The notes under the pieces: model-generated
Seen by the model: the letters and a program-made list of their open reading frames with translations, nothing else
What the model was told of the DNA's origin: nothing
Databases searched by the model: none
Made by a program: the position numbers and the translations under genes
Shown here: piece by piece, positions 1-7,194 of the stretch
Position numbering within the stretch: the first letter of the stretch is position 1
Layout of the letters: every line of letters begins with the position of its first letter
Assembly: GCA_036257895.1 (NCBI GenBank)
Contig: DATAES010000151.1
Span: forward strand, 46,808 to 110,807
DNA: 64,000 nucleotides
From: DATAES01 sp036257895
Lineage (GTDB): Bacteria; Actinomycetota; Acidimicrobiia; Acidimicrobiales; JACDCH01
Direction of reading: 5' to 3'

Positions 1-23
1 CAACTTCAAGGGAGTCTGAACTG

Positions 24-671
24 GTGGAGCTCTACGACGGGCTGATGACGACGCGGTCGATGAGGCGGTTCACCGACGAACCGGTGACCGACGAGGAGAT
101 CGAACGGATCCTGGCTGCGGCCGTGCAGGCGCCGAGTGGCGGCAACATCCAGCCGTACCAGTTCGTCGTGGTGACGGACGCAGACCGGCGGCGGGCGATC
201 GGCGAGCTGTACAGGCGCGCGTACGACCGCTACGAGCCCGCTGTGCTGAAGCTGTTCCCGCCGTTCACAGACGAGAACGCGCGACGGCGGCACGAACGCA
301 ACTGGGCGGCGTCGCGCCATCTCGCGGACACGATCGGATCGGCCCCCGCGATGGTGCTCGTCCTCATGCCCCGCATCTCGATGACGGTGTCCGATGACGA
401 AGGCGAGATGGATGTCGGCCCGACGTACGCATCGGTGTACCCGGCGGTGCAGAACGCCGTGCTGGCCGCCCGGTCGATGGGCATCGGCACCGTGCTCACG
501 ACCGTGTACCGGATCCACGAAGAAGAAGTGCGCAGCGTGTGCGGTATCCCGGACCGATACGAGGTCGCCGCCCTGTTGCCCCTCGGCCGCCCCACCGGGA
601 CGTGGGGCATCGCACCCCGCCGACCCGCTCCGTCGATCACCAGCTGGAACCAGTTCGGCACCCGCCGCTGA
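24..671 (+). CDS. nitroreductase-family FMN oxidoreductase
   Basis: Cytosolic flavoprotein of the nitroreductase fold, expected to bind FMN and use NAD(P)H to reduce an unidentified substrate. The 215-residue protein carries the family's N-terminal RSMRRF motif (residues 11-16, FMN phosphate contact) and APSGGNIQPYQF (about 36-47), with a GIGTVLTT segment late in the chain that is typical of the C-terminal half. The GTG start at 24 has a GGGAG ribosome site nine bases upstream. It converges on an enoyl-CoA hydratase, with a family-A palindromic repeat in the gap. The family assignment is firm; the substrate is not, and nitroreductase, enone reductase and dehalogenase-like roles are all possible. 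Confidence 0.85.
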   Translation: MELYDGLMTTRSMRRFTDEPVTDEEIERILAAAVQAPSGGNIQPYQFVVVTDADRRRAIGELYRRAYDRYEPAVLKLFPPFTDENARRRHERNWAASRHLADTIGSAPAMVLVLMPRISMTVSDDEGEMDVGPTYASVYPAVQNAVLAARSMGIGTVLTTVYRIHEEEVRSVCGIPDRYEVAALLPLGRPTGTWGIAPRRPAPSITSWNQFGTRR

Positions 672-687
672 CGCGCTCGGCCCCCGA

Positions 688-740
688 CGAATGTTGGTGC
701 GCCGTGGCCCCTATAGGGGCCACGGCGACCCGAAGTTCGG
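688..740 (+). repeat. palindromic repeat family A, copy 1
   Basis: 53-base element with a perfect 26-base inner palindrome at 701-726 (arms GCCGTGGCCCC around TATA). Conserved flanks are CGAATGTTGGTGC on the left and GACCCGAAGTTCGG on the right. It lies between two convergent genes and overlaps the 3' end of the enoyl-CoA hydratase, whose last residues and stop codon it encodes. Placement suggests a bidirectional transcription terminator or a mobile palindromic element; there is no clear U-tract. Confidence 0.85.
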
Positions 741-1538
741 AGGGTGTTTGGCCATCCAGGCGCGGACTCCCTCCGCGTAGTCCGGCTGTCTCACCATCTC
801 GTCGAGAAGGCGCTCGGCTTCTGTGGTGGAGGCCCCGACGTCGCGGTCCAGATCGGCGTACAGCTGACGCTTCGCCGCGGCGTTGGCGGCGGGGCTGATC
901 TCCGCCGCGATCGTCCTGCCATAGTCGACCGTGAACGTCAGCAGCTCGTCGGGCGGCAGGACGCGATTCACGAGCCCGATCCGTGCCGCCTCCTCCGCGA
1001 ACACGACGCGCGACGACAACAACAGGTCGGCGGCATGGCCGACCCCCACGAGTCGCGGCAGCACCCACGACAAGCCGTGTTCGGCGGGGAGCCCCAATCG
1101 TCCCGACGAGGTCGTGAGCTTCGCGCCCGCGGCGGCGAAACGGATGTCGCAGAAGCAGGCAAGGACGAGACCGACGCCGGCGGCCGCGCCGTTGATCGCG
1201 GCAATGATCGGCTTCGGGATGCCGTAGTGGAACGCGTACACGTGCTCGTACTCGGGACGGACGCCATGGCCGGGTGTCGCAAGAGACGCAACGTCAACGC
1301 CCGCGTCGTATTCACCCGTGACCGAGATCTTCTCGAGCGCGTCGGTGTCGCCTCCGGCACAGAACCCGCGGCCTGCTCCGGTCACGACGATCACACGCAC
1401 TGCACGGTCGGCTTCGGCGCGCGCCATCGCATCGCGGTACTCGTGGTTCATCCGCCCTGTCCACGCGTTCAAGCGCTCGGGACGATTCAGGGTGACGGTG
1501 GCGACGCCGTCCGCAACGTCGTACAGGACGACGCTCAT
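711..1538 (-). CDS. enoyl-CoA hydratase/isomerase (crotonase family)
   Basis: Crotonase-fold enzyme acting on acyl-CoA thioesters, probably in fatty-acid or xenobiotic beta-oxidation. The 275-residue protein has the oxyanion-hole segment FCAGGD (59-64), a second oxyanion segment INGAAAGVGL, and PAEHGLSWVLPRLVG, whose Glu is the likely catalytic acid/base. The ATG at 1538 overlaps the stop of cysQ by four bases (ATGA), so the two are translationally coupled. The final residues, PNFGSPWPL and stop, are read from repeat family A, so the native C-terminus appears to have been replaced by repeat sequence. Substrate unknown; no pathway partners lie next to it. Confidence 0.88.
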   Translation of the reverse strand: MSVVLYDVADGVATVTLNRPERLNAWTGRMNHEYRDAMARAEADRAVRVIVVTGAGRGFCAGGDTDALEKISVTGEYDAGVDVASLATPGHGVRPEYEHVYAFHYGIPKPIIAAINGAAAGVGLVLACFCDIRFAAAGAKLTTSSGRLGLPAEHGLSWVLPRLVGVGHAADLLLSSRVVFAEEAARIGLVNRVLPPDELLTFTVDYGRTIAAEISPAANAAAKRQLYADLDRDVGASTTEAERLLDEMVRQPDYAEGVRAWMAKHPPNFGSPWPL

Positions 1539-2275
1539 ACAGCGGCGATCGCCGTCGCCGCGAGATCCGATCGGCAGATCAACAAGTCGGGTGACCACGG
1601 GTCGGACTGGTTGTAGACGAGCGATCGTCCGTCGATGCGCGACGCGTGCAATCCCGCTGCTCGCGCGACGGCGACCGGCGCGCAGTTGTCCCACTCGTAC
1701 TGTCCGCCGGCGTGCGCGTAGACGTCGACCTCGCCGAGCACGACGGCCATCGCCTTCGCGCCGGCAGAGCCCATGGCGACCAGGTCGGCGCCGAGTGCCT
1801 CGGCGATGCGCAGCGCGACCGCGGGAGGACGGGTGCGGCTCACCACCACGCGCGGTGGCCCGTCATGGCGAGCCGGTTCGGGCGGCGGGGGATCAGTCGC
1901 CAGCGTGATGCCCATGGCGGGCAACGCCACTGCGCCGGCCAGGGGCTCACCGCGACCGTCGACGAGCGCCACGTGGACGGCCCAGTCGGCGCGCCCCGGT
2001 TCGCCGAATTCGCGAGTGCCATCGAGCGGATCGACGATCCAGACCCGCTCCGCCCCGAGTCGGGATCGGTCCTCGATGCCCTCCTCCGACAGGACCTTGT
2101 CTTCCGGGCGCAGCTCACCGAGCGCCTCGACGATGAACCGGTGGGCCGACCAGTCGCCTTCGTCCCGCAGCGACCACCAGTCGTGGGCCGTCCCTCCGGC
2201 CTTGGCTCGCAACTCGAGGAGCAGCGCACCGGCCCGTGTGGCCACGTCCGCCGCAACCTCGTGGTCCGAAAGCAT
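1535..2275 (-). CDS. cysQ: 3'(2'),5'-bisphosphate nucleotidase CysQ-like
   Basis: Inositol-monophosphatase-fold phosphatase expected to hydrolyse PAP/PAPS, the by-product and activated intermediate of sulfate assimilation. At 246 residues it has the metal-binding EEG (64-66), WIVDPLDGT (79-87) and the late motif GGQYEWDNCAPVAVARAAG, whose WD supplies another metal ligand. It is divergent from cysD-cysN-cysC, whose pathway produces PAPS, and that context supports CysQ over plain inositol monophosphatase. A TAGCGT -10-like hexamer sits eight bases before the ATG. Confidence 0.88.
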   Translation of the reverse strand: MLSDHEVAADVATRAGALLLELRAKAGGTAHDWWSLRDEGDWSAHRFIVEALGELRPEDKVLSEEGIEDRSRLGAERVWIVDPLDGTREFGEPGRADWAVHVALVDGRGEPLAGAVALPAMGITLATDPPPPEPARHDGPPRVVVSRTRPPAVALRIAEALGADLVAMGSAGAKAMAVVLGEVDVYAHAGGQYEWDNCAPVAVARAAGLHASRIDGRSLVYNQSDPWSPDLLICRSDLAATAIAAV

Positions 2276-2283
2276 GGCGGCCG

Positions 2284-2289
2284 ACGCTA
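2284..2289 (-). promoter_or_regulatory. candidate -10 (TAGCGT) for cysQ
   Basis: TANNNT hexamer eight bases upstream of the cysQ ATG on the same strand, a spacing that implies a leaderless or near-leaderless transcript. Confidence 0.5.
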
Positions 2290-2345
2290 GTGGGACGGCC
2301 CGTAGTTGCAGGAATACGGAGCGCTCTGGTCAACTTTTCATTCCC

Positions 2346-3251
2346 ATGCCATACGAGCTGTCTCACCTGCGCGCTCTCGAAGCGGAATCGATCCACATCT
2401 TCCGTGAGGTTGCGGCGGAATTCGAGCGGCCGGTTCTGCTCTTTTCGGGCGGCAAGGACTCGATCGTGATGCTGCGGCTGGCGGAGAAGGCGTTCTGGCC
2501 GGCTCGGCTCCCGTTCCCCGTGATGCACATCGACACCGGTCACAACTTCGACGAGGTCCTGGCCTTCCGGGACGCGCGAGTGGCCGAGCTCGGGGCCCGC
2601 CTCGTGGTCGCTTCCGTGCAGAATTCCATCGACAGCGGGCGCGTCGTCGAGGAGACCGGGCCTCGTGCGAGCCGCAACCGCTTGCAGACCGTGACCTTGC
2701 TCGACGCCATCGAGGAGCACCGCTTCGATGCCGTCTTCGGCGGTGCGCGACGCGACGAGGAGAAGGCGCGTGCCAAAGAGCGCGTCTTCAGCTTCCGTGA
2801 CGAGTTCGGCCAATGGGATCCGAAGAACCAGCGGCCCGAGCTCTGGAGCATCTACAACGGCCGCCACCGGAAGGGCGAGCACATCCGGGTGTTCCCCCTC
2901 AGCAACTGGACCGAGCTCGACATCTGGCAATACATCGCCGACGAAGGCATCGCCGTGCCGGAGATCTACTACGCCCATCATCGCGAGGTCTTCCGACGCG
3001 ACGGGATGTTGCTCGCCGTCACGGACTACGTCACGTTGATGGACGGCGAGGAACCGTTCCAGGCGCTCGTGCGATTCCGAACCGTGGGCGACGCCTCGTG
3101 CACCGGTGCCGTCGAGTCCAGCGCGACCACGGTGGACGAGGTGATCGCAGAGGTGTCCGCCACCCGCATCACCGAACGCGGCGCGACGCGGGCGGACGAC
3201 CGCATCAGCGAAGCCGGCATGGAAGACCGAAAGCGCGAAGGCTATTTCTGA
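2346..3251 (+). CDS. cysD: sulfate adenylyltransferase subunit 2
   Basis: Small catalytic subunit of ATP sulfurylase, forming APS from ATP and sulfate with energy from the CysN GTPase. The 301-residue protein has the PP-loop SGGKDS (34-39) of the ATP pyrophosphatase family and the conserved C-terminal EDRKREGYF end seen in CysD. An in-frame open stretch continues upstream, but the ATG at 2346 (MPYELSHLRALEAESIHIFREV) matches the family N-terminus. It is the first gene of cysD-cysN-cysC and overlaps cysN by one base (TGATG), so coupling is likely. Confidence 0.96.
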   Translation: MPYELSHLRALEAESIHIFREVAAEFERPVLLFSGGKDSIVMLRLAEKAFWPARLPFPVMHIDTGHNFDEVLAFRDARVAELGARLVVASVQNSIDSGRVVEETGPRASRNRLQTVTLLDAIEEHRFDAVFGGARRDEEKARAKERVFSFRDEFGQWDPKNQRPELWSIYNGRHRKGEHIRVFPLSNWTELDIWQYIADEGIAVPEIYYAHHREVFRRDGMLLAVTDYVTLMDGEEPFQALVRFRTVGDASCTGAVESSATTVDEVIAEVSATRITERGATRADDRISEAGMEDRKREGYF

Positions 3252-4513
3252 TGGAACTGCTGCGATTTGCGACGGCGGGATCGGTGGACGACGGCAAGTC
3301 GACGTTGATCGGACGGCTGCTTTACGACTCGAAGGCGATCTTCGAAGATCAACTCGAAGCCGTCGAGCGCACGTCACGCGCTCGTGGTGACGAGTACACC
3401 GACCTCGCCCTGCTCACCGACGGCCTTCGGGCCGAGCGCGAACAGGGCATCACGATCGATGTCGCGTACCGCTACTTCGCCACGCCGAAGCGAAAGTTCA
3501 TCATCGCCGACACTCCCGGCCACGTGCAGTACACGCGGAACATGGTCACAGGGGCGTCGACCGCCGACCTCGCGTTGATCCTGATCGATGCCCGCAAGGG
3601 AGTTCTCGAACAGAGCCGGCGGCACGCGTTCTTGTCGAGCCTGCTCGGCATCCCGCACCTGGTGCTCTGCGTCAACAAGATGGATCTCGTCGACTACGAC
3701 GAAGACGTGTTCGAAGAGATCAAGGCCGAATTCCGCGACTTCGCGATGAAGCTCGACGTGCACGATCTCACGTTCGTGCCGATCTCCGCACTGCACGGCG
3801 ACAACGTCGTCAACCGCTCACCGAACATGCCCTGGTTCGAGGGTTCGTCGTTGCTGCACCATCTCGAAGAAGTGCACATCGCGTCTGACCGCAACCTCAT
3901 CGACGCGCGCTTCCCTGTGCAGTACGTCATCCGTCCGCAGGACCAGACAGGTCCGTACCACGACTACCGCGGCTACGCGGGAACCATGGCGGGCGGGGTG
4001 CTGAAGCCAGGGGACGAGGTCGTCGTGTTGCCGTCCGGTTTCGAGTCGACGATCCGTTCGATCGTCACCCACGACGGTCCCGAGGAGGAAGCGTTCTCGC
4101 CCATGGCGGTGACGATCACCCTGTCCGACGACATCGACGTGTCGCGCGGCGACATGATCTGCCGTCGCCACAACCGCCCGCACACCGGGCAGGACATCGA
4201 CGCGACCGTGTGCTGGATGACCGAGCAGTCTTCGCTCCGCGCCGGCACGCGCGTCGTCCTCAAGCACACCACGCGCTCGGTCAAGGCCATGGTGCGCGAG
4301 TTGCAGTACCGGCTCGACGTGAACACGTTGCATCGCGACGAGCACGCGACCGAACTCGACTTGAACGAGATCGGTCGCATCACGTTGCGTACGCAGTCGC
4401 CGCTGTTCTTCGACGAGTACCGCCGCAACCGTGACACGGGCAGCTTCGTGCTCATCGACGAGGCGACCAACAACACGGTCGCCGCCGGGATGATTCTCTC
4501 GCCCGCACAGTGA
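3251..4513 (+). CDS. cysN: sulfate adenylyltransferase subunit 1 (GTPase)
   Basis: EF-Tu-like GTPase subunit of ATP sulfurylase. Motifs run in order: P-loop AGSVDDGKST (9-18), the switch region with REQGITIDVAYRYF, DTPGH (G3) and NKMD (G4), followed by beta-barrel domains II and III. At 420 residues it is a stand-alone CysN without a fused APS kinase; that activity is encoded by the next gene, cysC. It is linked to cysC by a GTGA overlap. Confidence 0.96.
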   Translation: MELLRFATAGSVDDGKSTLIGRLLYDSKAIFEDQLEAVERTSRARGDEYTDLALLTDGLRAEREQGITIDVAYRYFATPKRKFIIADTPGHVQYTRNMVTGASTADLALILIDARKGVLEQSRRHAFLSSLLGIPHLVLCVNKMDLVDYDEDVFEEIKAEFRDFAMKLDVHDLTFVPISALHGDNVVNRSPNMPWFEGSSLLHHLEEVHIASDRNLIDARFPVQYVIRPQDQTGPYHDYRGYAGTMAGGVLKPGDEVVVLPSGFESTIRSIVTHDGPEEEAFSPMAVTITLSDDIDVSRGDMICRRHNRPHTGQDIDATVCWMTEQSSLRAGTRVVLKHTTRSVKAMVRELQYRLDVNTLHRDEHATELDLNEIGRITLRTQSPLFFDEYRRNRDTGSFVLIDEATNNTVAAGMILSPAQ

Positions 4514-5100
4514 GCGACAACATCGTCTGGCACCAGAGTGCGGTGTCCCGCGAGCAACGACTGTCGCGCGGCGCAACGGTGTGGTTCACCGGTCTGTCGG
4601 GATCGGGCAAGTCGACGGTCGCGCACGAGTGCGAGGTACGGCTCCTGGAACTCGGTCGTCCTGCATACGTGCTCGATGGCGACAATCTTCGTCACGGGCT
4701 CAACGGCGATCTCGGGTTCAGCGCCGAGGACCGGACCGAGAACATCCGTCGCGTGGGCGAGGTCGCGCGTCTGTTCGCCGACGCGGGCGTGATCGCGTTG
4801 GTACCGGTGATCAGCCCTTATCGCGCCGACCGGGCCAGAGCGCGCGCCGCCCACGAGGCGGCCGCCCTGCAGTTCGTCGAAGTGTTCGTCGATACGCCGA
4901 TCGACGTGTGCGAGGCACGGGATCCGAAAGGGCTCTATGCGAAGGCGAGGCGGGGCGAGATCGTCGGGTTCACCGGCGTCGACGACCCGTACGAGGCTCC
5001 CCAGGAACCCGAGTTGCGACTGACGCCGGCCGACGGGTCGGCCGCCGATCAGGCAGAACGAGTGCTCGCCGCGCTCGCGGCGGCGCCGTCAGGCGGCTGA
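4510..5100 (+). CDS. cysC: adenylylsulfate (APS) kinase
   Basis: Phosphorylates APS to PAPS. The 196-residue protein has the Walker A motif GLSGSGKST (28-36), the substrate loop LDGDNLRHGLNGDLGFS and the SPYRADRARAR element, all standard for CysC. The GTG start overlaps the cysN stop (GTGA). Its last 12 bases overlap the 3' end of a small gene on the opposite strand. PAPS from here would be consumed by a reductase or sulfotransferase outside the window. Confidence 0.96.
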   Translation: MSDNIVWHQSAVSREQRLSRGATVWFTGLSGSGKSTVAHECEVRLLELGRPAYVLDGDNLRHGLNGDLGFSAEDRTENIRRVGEVARLFADAGVIALVPVISPYRADRARARAAHEAAALQFVEVFVDTPIDVCEARDPKGLYAKARRGEIVGFTGVDDPYEAPQEPELRLTPADGSAADQAERVLAALAAAPSGG

Positions 5101-5349
5101 CGAAACGCGGGAGGGAGCGTTGGTGGCGGGCTCACCGTACGGCTTGCCGGCGGTGTCGTAGCAGTCGAGGTGGTAGTGCTCGACTCGGTCCCACTTGCCG
5201 TCGACGTACACGTTGCAGATGACCTGGTTGGCCCTGACCTTCGCCCGGAACTTGACCTGCTCGTCGCAGGTGACGCACATCGCGCTGCTTCCCGCCTCGA
5301 TCGTGCGAAGGACAGCGCGGCTCTTCCACTGCGAGGTCGACTTCACCAT
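5089..5349 (-). CDS. small Cys/His-containing protein, function unknown
   Basis: 86-residue protein without signal peptide or membrane segment. It has a CVTCDEQ knuckle (residues 25-31), a later VICNVYVDGKWDRVEHYHLDCYD segment with two more Cys and two His, and a polar tail. The spacing suggests a single zinc site or a treble-clef-like fold, but this is inference. The protein is not a family I can name. It is tail-to-tail with cysC, overlapping by 12 bases. The coding signature and ordered residue pattern make it likely real. Confidence 0.65.
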   Translation of the reverse strand: MVKSTSQWKSRAVLRTIEAGSSAMCVTCDEQVKFRAKVRANQVICNVYVDGKWDRVEHYHLDCYDTAGKPYGEPATNAPSRVSSAA

Positions 5350-5400
5350 GACTATCCATCGGCCGATCCCACGTCGATGTGAAGTGGTTTGTGCGGTTCT

Positions 5401-5421
5401 AACGCGCGAATAGCGCGCGTT
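5401..5421. terminator. 8-bp-stem hairpin
   Basis: Perfect inverted repeat AACGCGCG / CGCGCGTT with a five-base loop, between the start of the small Cys protein and the end of the small membrane protein, both leftward. It may terminate the latter; there is no U-run. The rest of the 117-base gap shows nothing further. Confidence 0.35.
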
Positions 5422-5466
5422 GTCACCGGCAGAACGGAGAGGAAACCGACCGCGCCGTCACCCGAG

Positions 5467-5793
5467 TCACCTATCGGCCGAACTGCGGCGGTACATCCGG
5501 CCCGCGGCTCGGACCAGCGAGCGCAGTTCCGCCTCGTCGGCGCCGGAAGCGACGAGTGCGTCGATCCGGCGTTCGAGATCGGCGGCGGCGGCCTCGTCCA
5601 CCGGCGGCCGCACGCCGAACGCTTCGGGACCGGCGACCGCGGTGACGAGGATCAGGCACACGATGGCGACCGCTGCAATCAGGCCCGTCGCGATGGCGAC
5701 GCCGTTGTGGTCTGTGACCGATGCCACGATCATCCCCCCGATCGCGAGGACGCACACGGTGAGGACACACCGGCGAATCCACCGAGGGGACAC
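5467..5793 (-). CDS. small two-helix membrane protein, function unknown
   Basis: 108-residue protein. Two hydrophobic helices (about residues 8-22 and 30-50) are followed by a charged cytoplasmic tail with DEAAAADLERRIDALVASGADEAELRSLVRAAG, probably a short coiled coil or helix pair. The GTG at 5793 is chosen over upstream in-frame starts because it removes an arginine/cysteine-rich non-protein-like stretch and because a TACGTT hexamer lies six bases upstream. It is divergent from the LytR-CpsA-Psr gene. No family recognised. Confidence 0.6.
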   Translation of the reverse strand: MSPRWIRRCVLTVCVLAIGGMIVASVTDHNGVAIATGLIAAVAIVCLILVTAVAGPEAFGVRPPVDEAAAADLERRIDALVASGADEAELRSLVRAAGRMYRRSSADR

Positions 5794-5799
5794 GCTTGG

Positions 5800-5805
5800 A
5801 ACGTA
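5800..5805 (-). promoter_or_regulatory. candidate -10 (TACGTT), decides GTG start
   Basis: TANNNT hexamer six bases before the GTG at 5793; supports a leaderless start for the small membrane protein. Confidence 0.5.
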
Positions 5806-5838
5806 CCCGCGCGGCCCCGACGACGGTCGGACGACCAC

Positions 5839-5844
5839 TACCGT
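5839..5844 (+). promoter_or_regulatory. candidate -10 (TACCGT) for LytR-family gene
   Basis: TANNNT hexamer ten bases before the ATG at 5855. It overlaps the alternative GTG at 5843, which argues for the ATG start. Confidence 0.45.
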
Positions 5845-5854
5845 GAACGAGGCG

Positions 5855-7162
5855 ATGCCCGAGAATCCCGACCCATTCGCACATCTTCCCGAGCAGGAAG
5901 CGGATCCCGTCGAATGGGATCCGCAACAACGTCGTTTCATCCCACACAGTCCGCGAGCGGACAGCGCCGCAGCGAGTCCGCCGCCACCTCCTCCGGCGGC
6001 GGAACCGCCTCAGGAACGCGATCAGCGCCGCTTCTTCGTCGGCGCCAGCGCGGTCGGCCAGGCTCCACCCCCTCGCGCCGGAGCCGACGCGCTCGCGACA
6101 CAGCCGCCGGCACCGCCACCTTCGCTGCCGCCGTTTCCGCCGACCGTCGTCCCCCCCGGACCACCTCCCGGGCCAGAGCCGGCACCATTGCCGCGGCCCG
6201 AGCCGTCGACGGCGCCTGGCGGTCGCGGCACGCCGCGGCGGCGCCGCAGGCTGAAGTGGATCGTCGTCATCTGCCTGCTGCTTCCGATCGTGTTGCTCGC
6301 GGCCGGTCTCATCTATGCAGAGATCAAGTTCCGCCAGATCGAACGCGTGCCGGTCGGCTCGTTGCTCGACGGCGGTGGCAGCGGGACCAACATCCTCGTC
6401 GTCGGTTCCGACACGCGCGCAAACGCCGAGGGCAGCACCGCGGCAGGCGAGCCTCCCGGTGAGCGCGCGGACACCATCATGGTGCTGCGGTTGGACGGTG
6501 ACGGGGCGAAGATGCTGTCGATCCCTCGCGACCTCATCGTCACGCTCGCGGACACCGGCGAGCGCGCGCGTATCAACGCGGCCTACAACAACGACCTCGG
6601 CGGCGGTCCCGGCCGTTTGCTGAAGACGGTGCAGCAGAACTTCGGGATACCCATCAACCGCTACATGGAGGTCGACTTCGTGTCGTTCGCCGGGTTGGTC
6701 GACGCGGTCGGCGGCGTGAACATCGACTTCCCGTATCCCGCGTTCGACAGCCAGAGCGGGCTCGACGTCAAGCAGACCGGCAGCGTGAAGCTGAATGGTG
6801 AGCAGGCGCTCGCGTATGTCCGTTCGAGGCACTACACGGAGATCAAGGAAGACGGGAAGGCGCATGAGGACCCGACGGCGGATCTCGGTCGGGTGGAGCG
6901 CCAGCAAGCGTTCATGCGAGCGGTGATGGGGAAGGTTGCCGGGTCGCGCAACCCGATCACGCTGTTGCGGGCCGGCGGTGAGGTCACGGACGGCCTTCGT
7001 GTCGACGACAAGTTGGGATTGTTCGGCGCGATCCGACTCGCGTGGGACATGAAGGGATCGCACCCGGAGTCGGTGACCTTGCCGGTCGCGGTGAACGGCG
7101 ACAACGCCACCCTGCATCTCCAACAACCCGAAGCGAACCAGGTCCTCGCCGGGTTCAAGTAG
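5855..7162 (+). CDS. LytR-CpsA-Psr family cell-wall glycopolymer transferase
   Basis: Membrane-anchored enzyme expected to attach teichoic-acid-like or arabinogalactan-like polymers to peptidoglycan. The 435-residue protein has a proline-rich cytoplasmic N-terminus (to about residue 125), one transmembrane helix (KWIVVICLLLPIVLLAAGLIYAE) and an extracellular LCP domain. That domain carries GSGTNILVVGSDTR, RADTIMVLRLD, the MLSIPRDLIV pyrophosphate-binding segment, the NAAYNND region and the closing ALAYVRSRHY motif, which includes the conserved Arg residues. The long Pro/Gln/Arg N-terminal region is typical of actinobacterial members. It stands alone between divergent and convergent neighbours. 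Confidence 0.9.
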   Translation: MPENPDPFAHLPEQEADPVEWDPQQRRFIPHSPRADSAAASPPPPPPAAEPPQERDQRRFFVGASAVGQAPPPRAGADALATQPPAPPPSLPPFPPTVVPPGPPPGPEPAPLPRPEPSTAPGGRGTPRRRRRLKWIVVICLLLPIVLLAAGLIYAEIKFRQIERVPVGSLLDGGGSGTNILVVGSDTRANAEGSTAAGEPPGERADTIMVLRLDGDGAKMLSIPRDLIVTLADTGERARINAAYNNDLGGGPGRLLKTVQQNFGIPINRYMEVDFVSFAGLVDAVGGVNIDFPYPAFDSQSGLDVKQTGSVKLNGEQALAYVRSRHYTEIKEDGKAHEDPTADLGRVERQQAFMRAVMGKVAGSRNPITLLRAGGEVTDGLRVDDKLGLFGAIRLAWDMKGSHPESVTLPVAVNGDNATLHLQQPEANQVLAGFK

Positions 7163-7194
7163 CCCTGCGGCCCTCCGTCGCTGGTACGAAGAAC

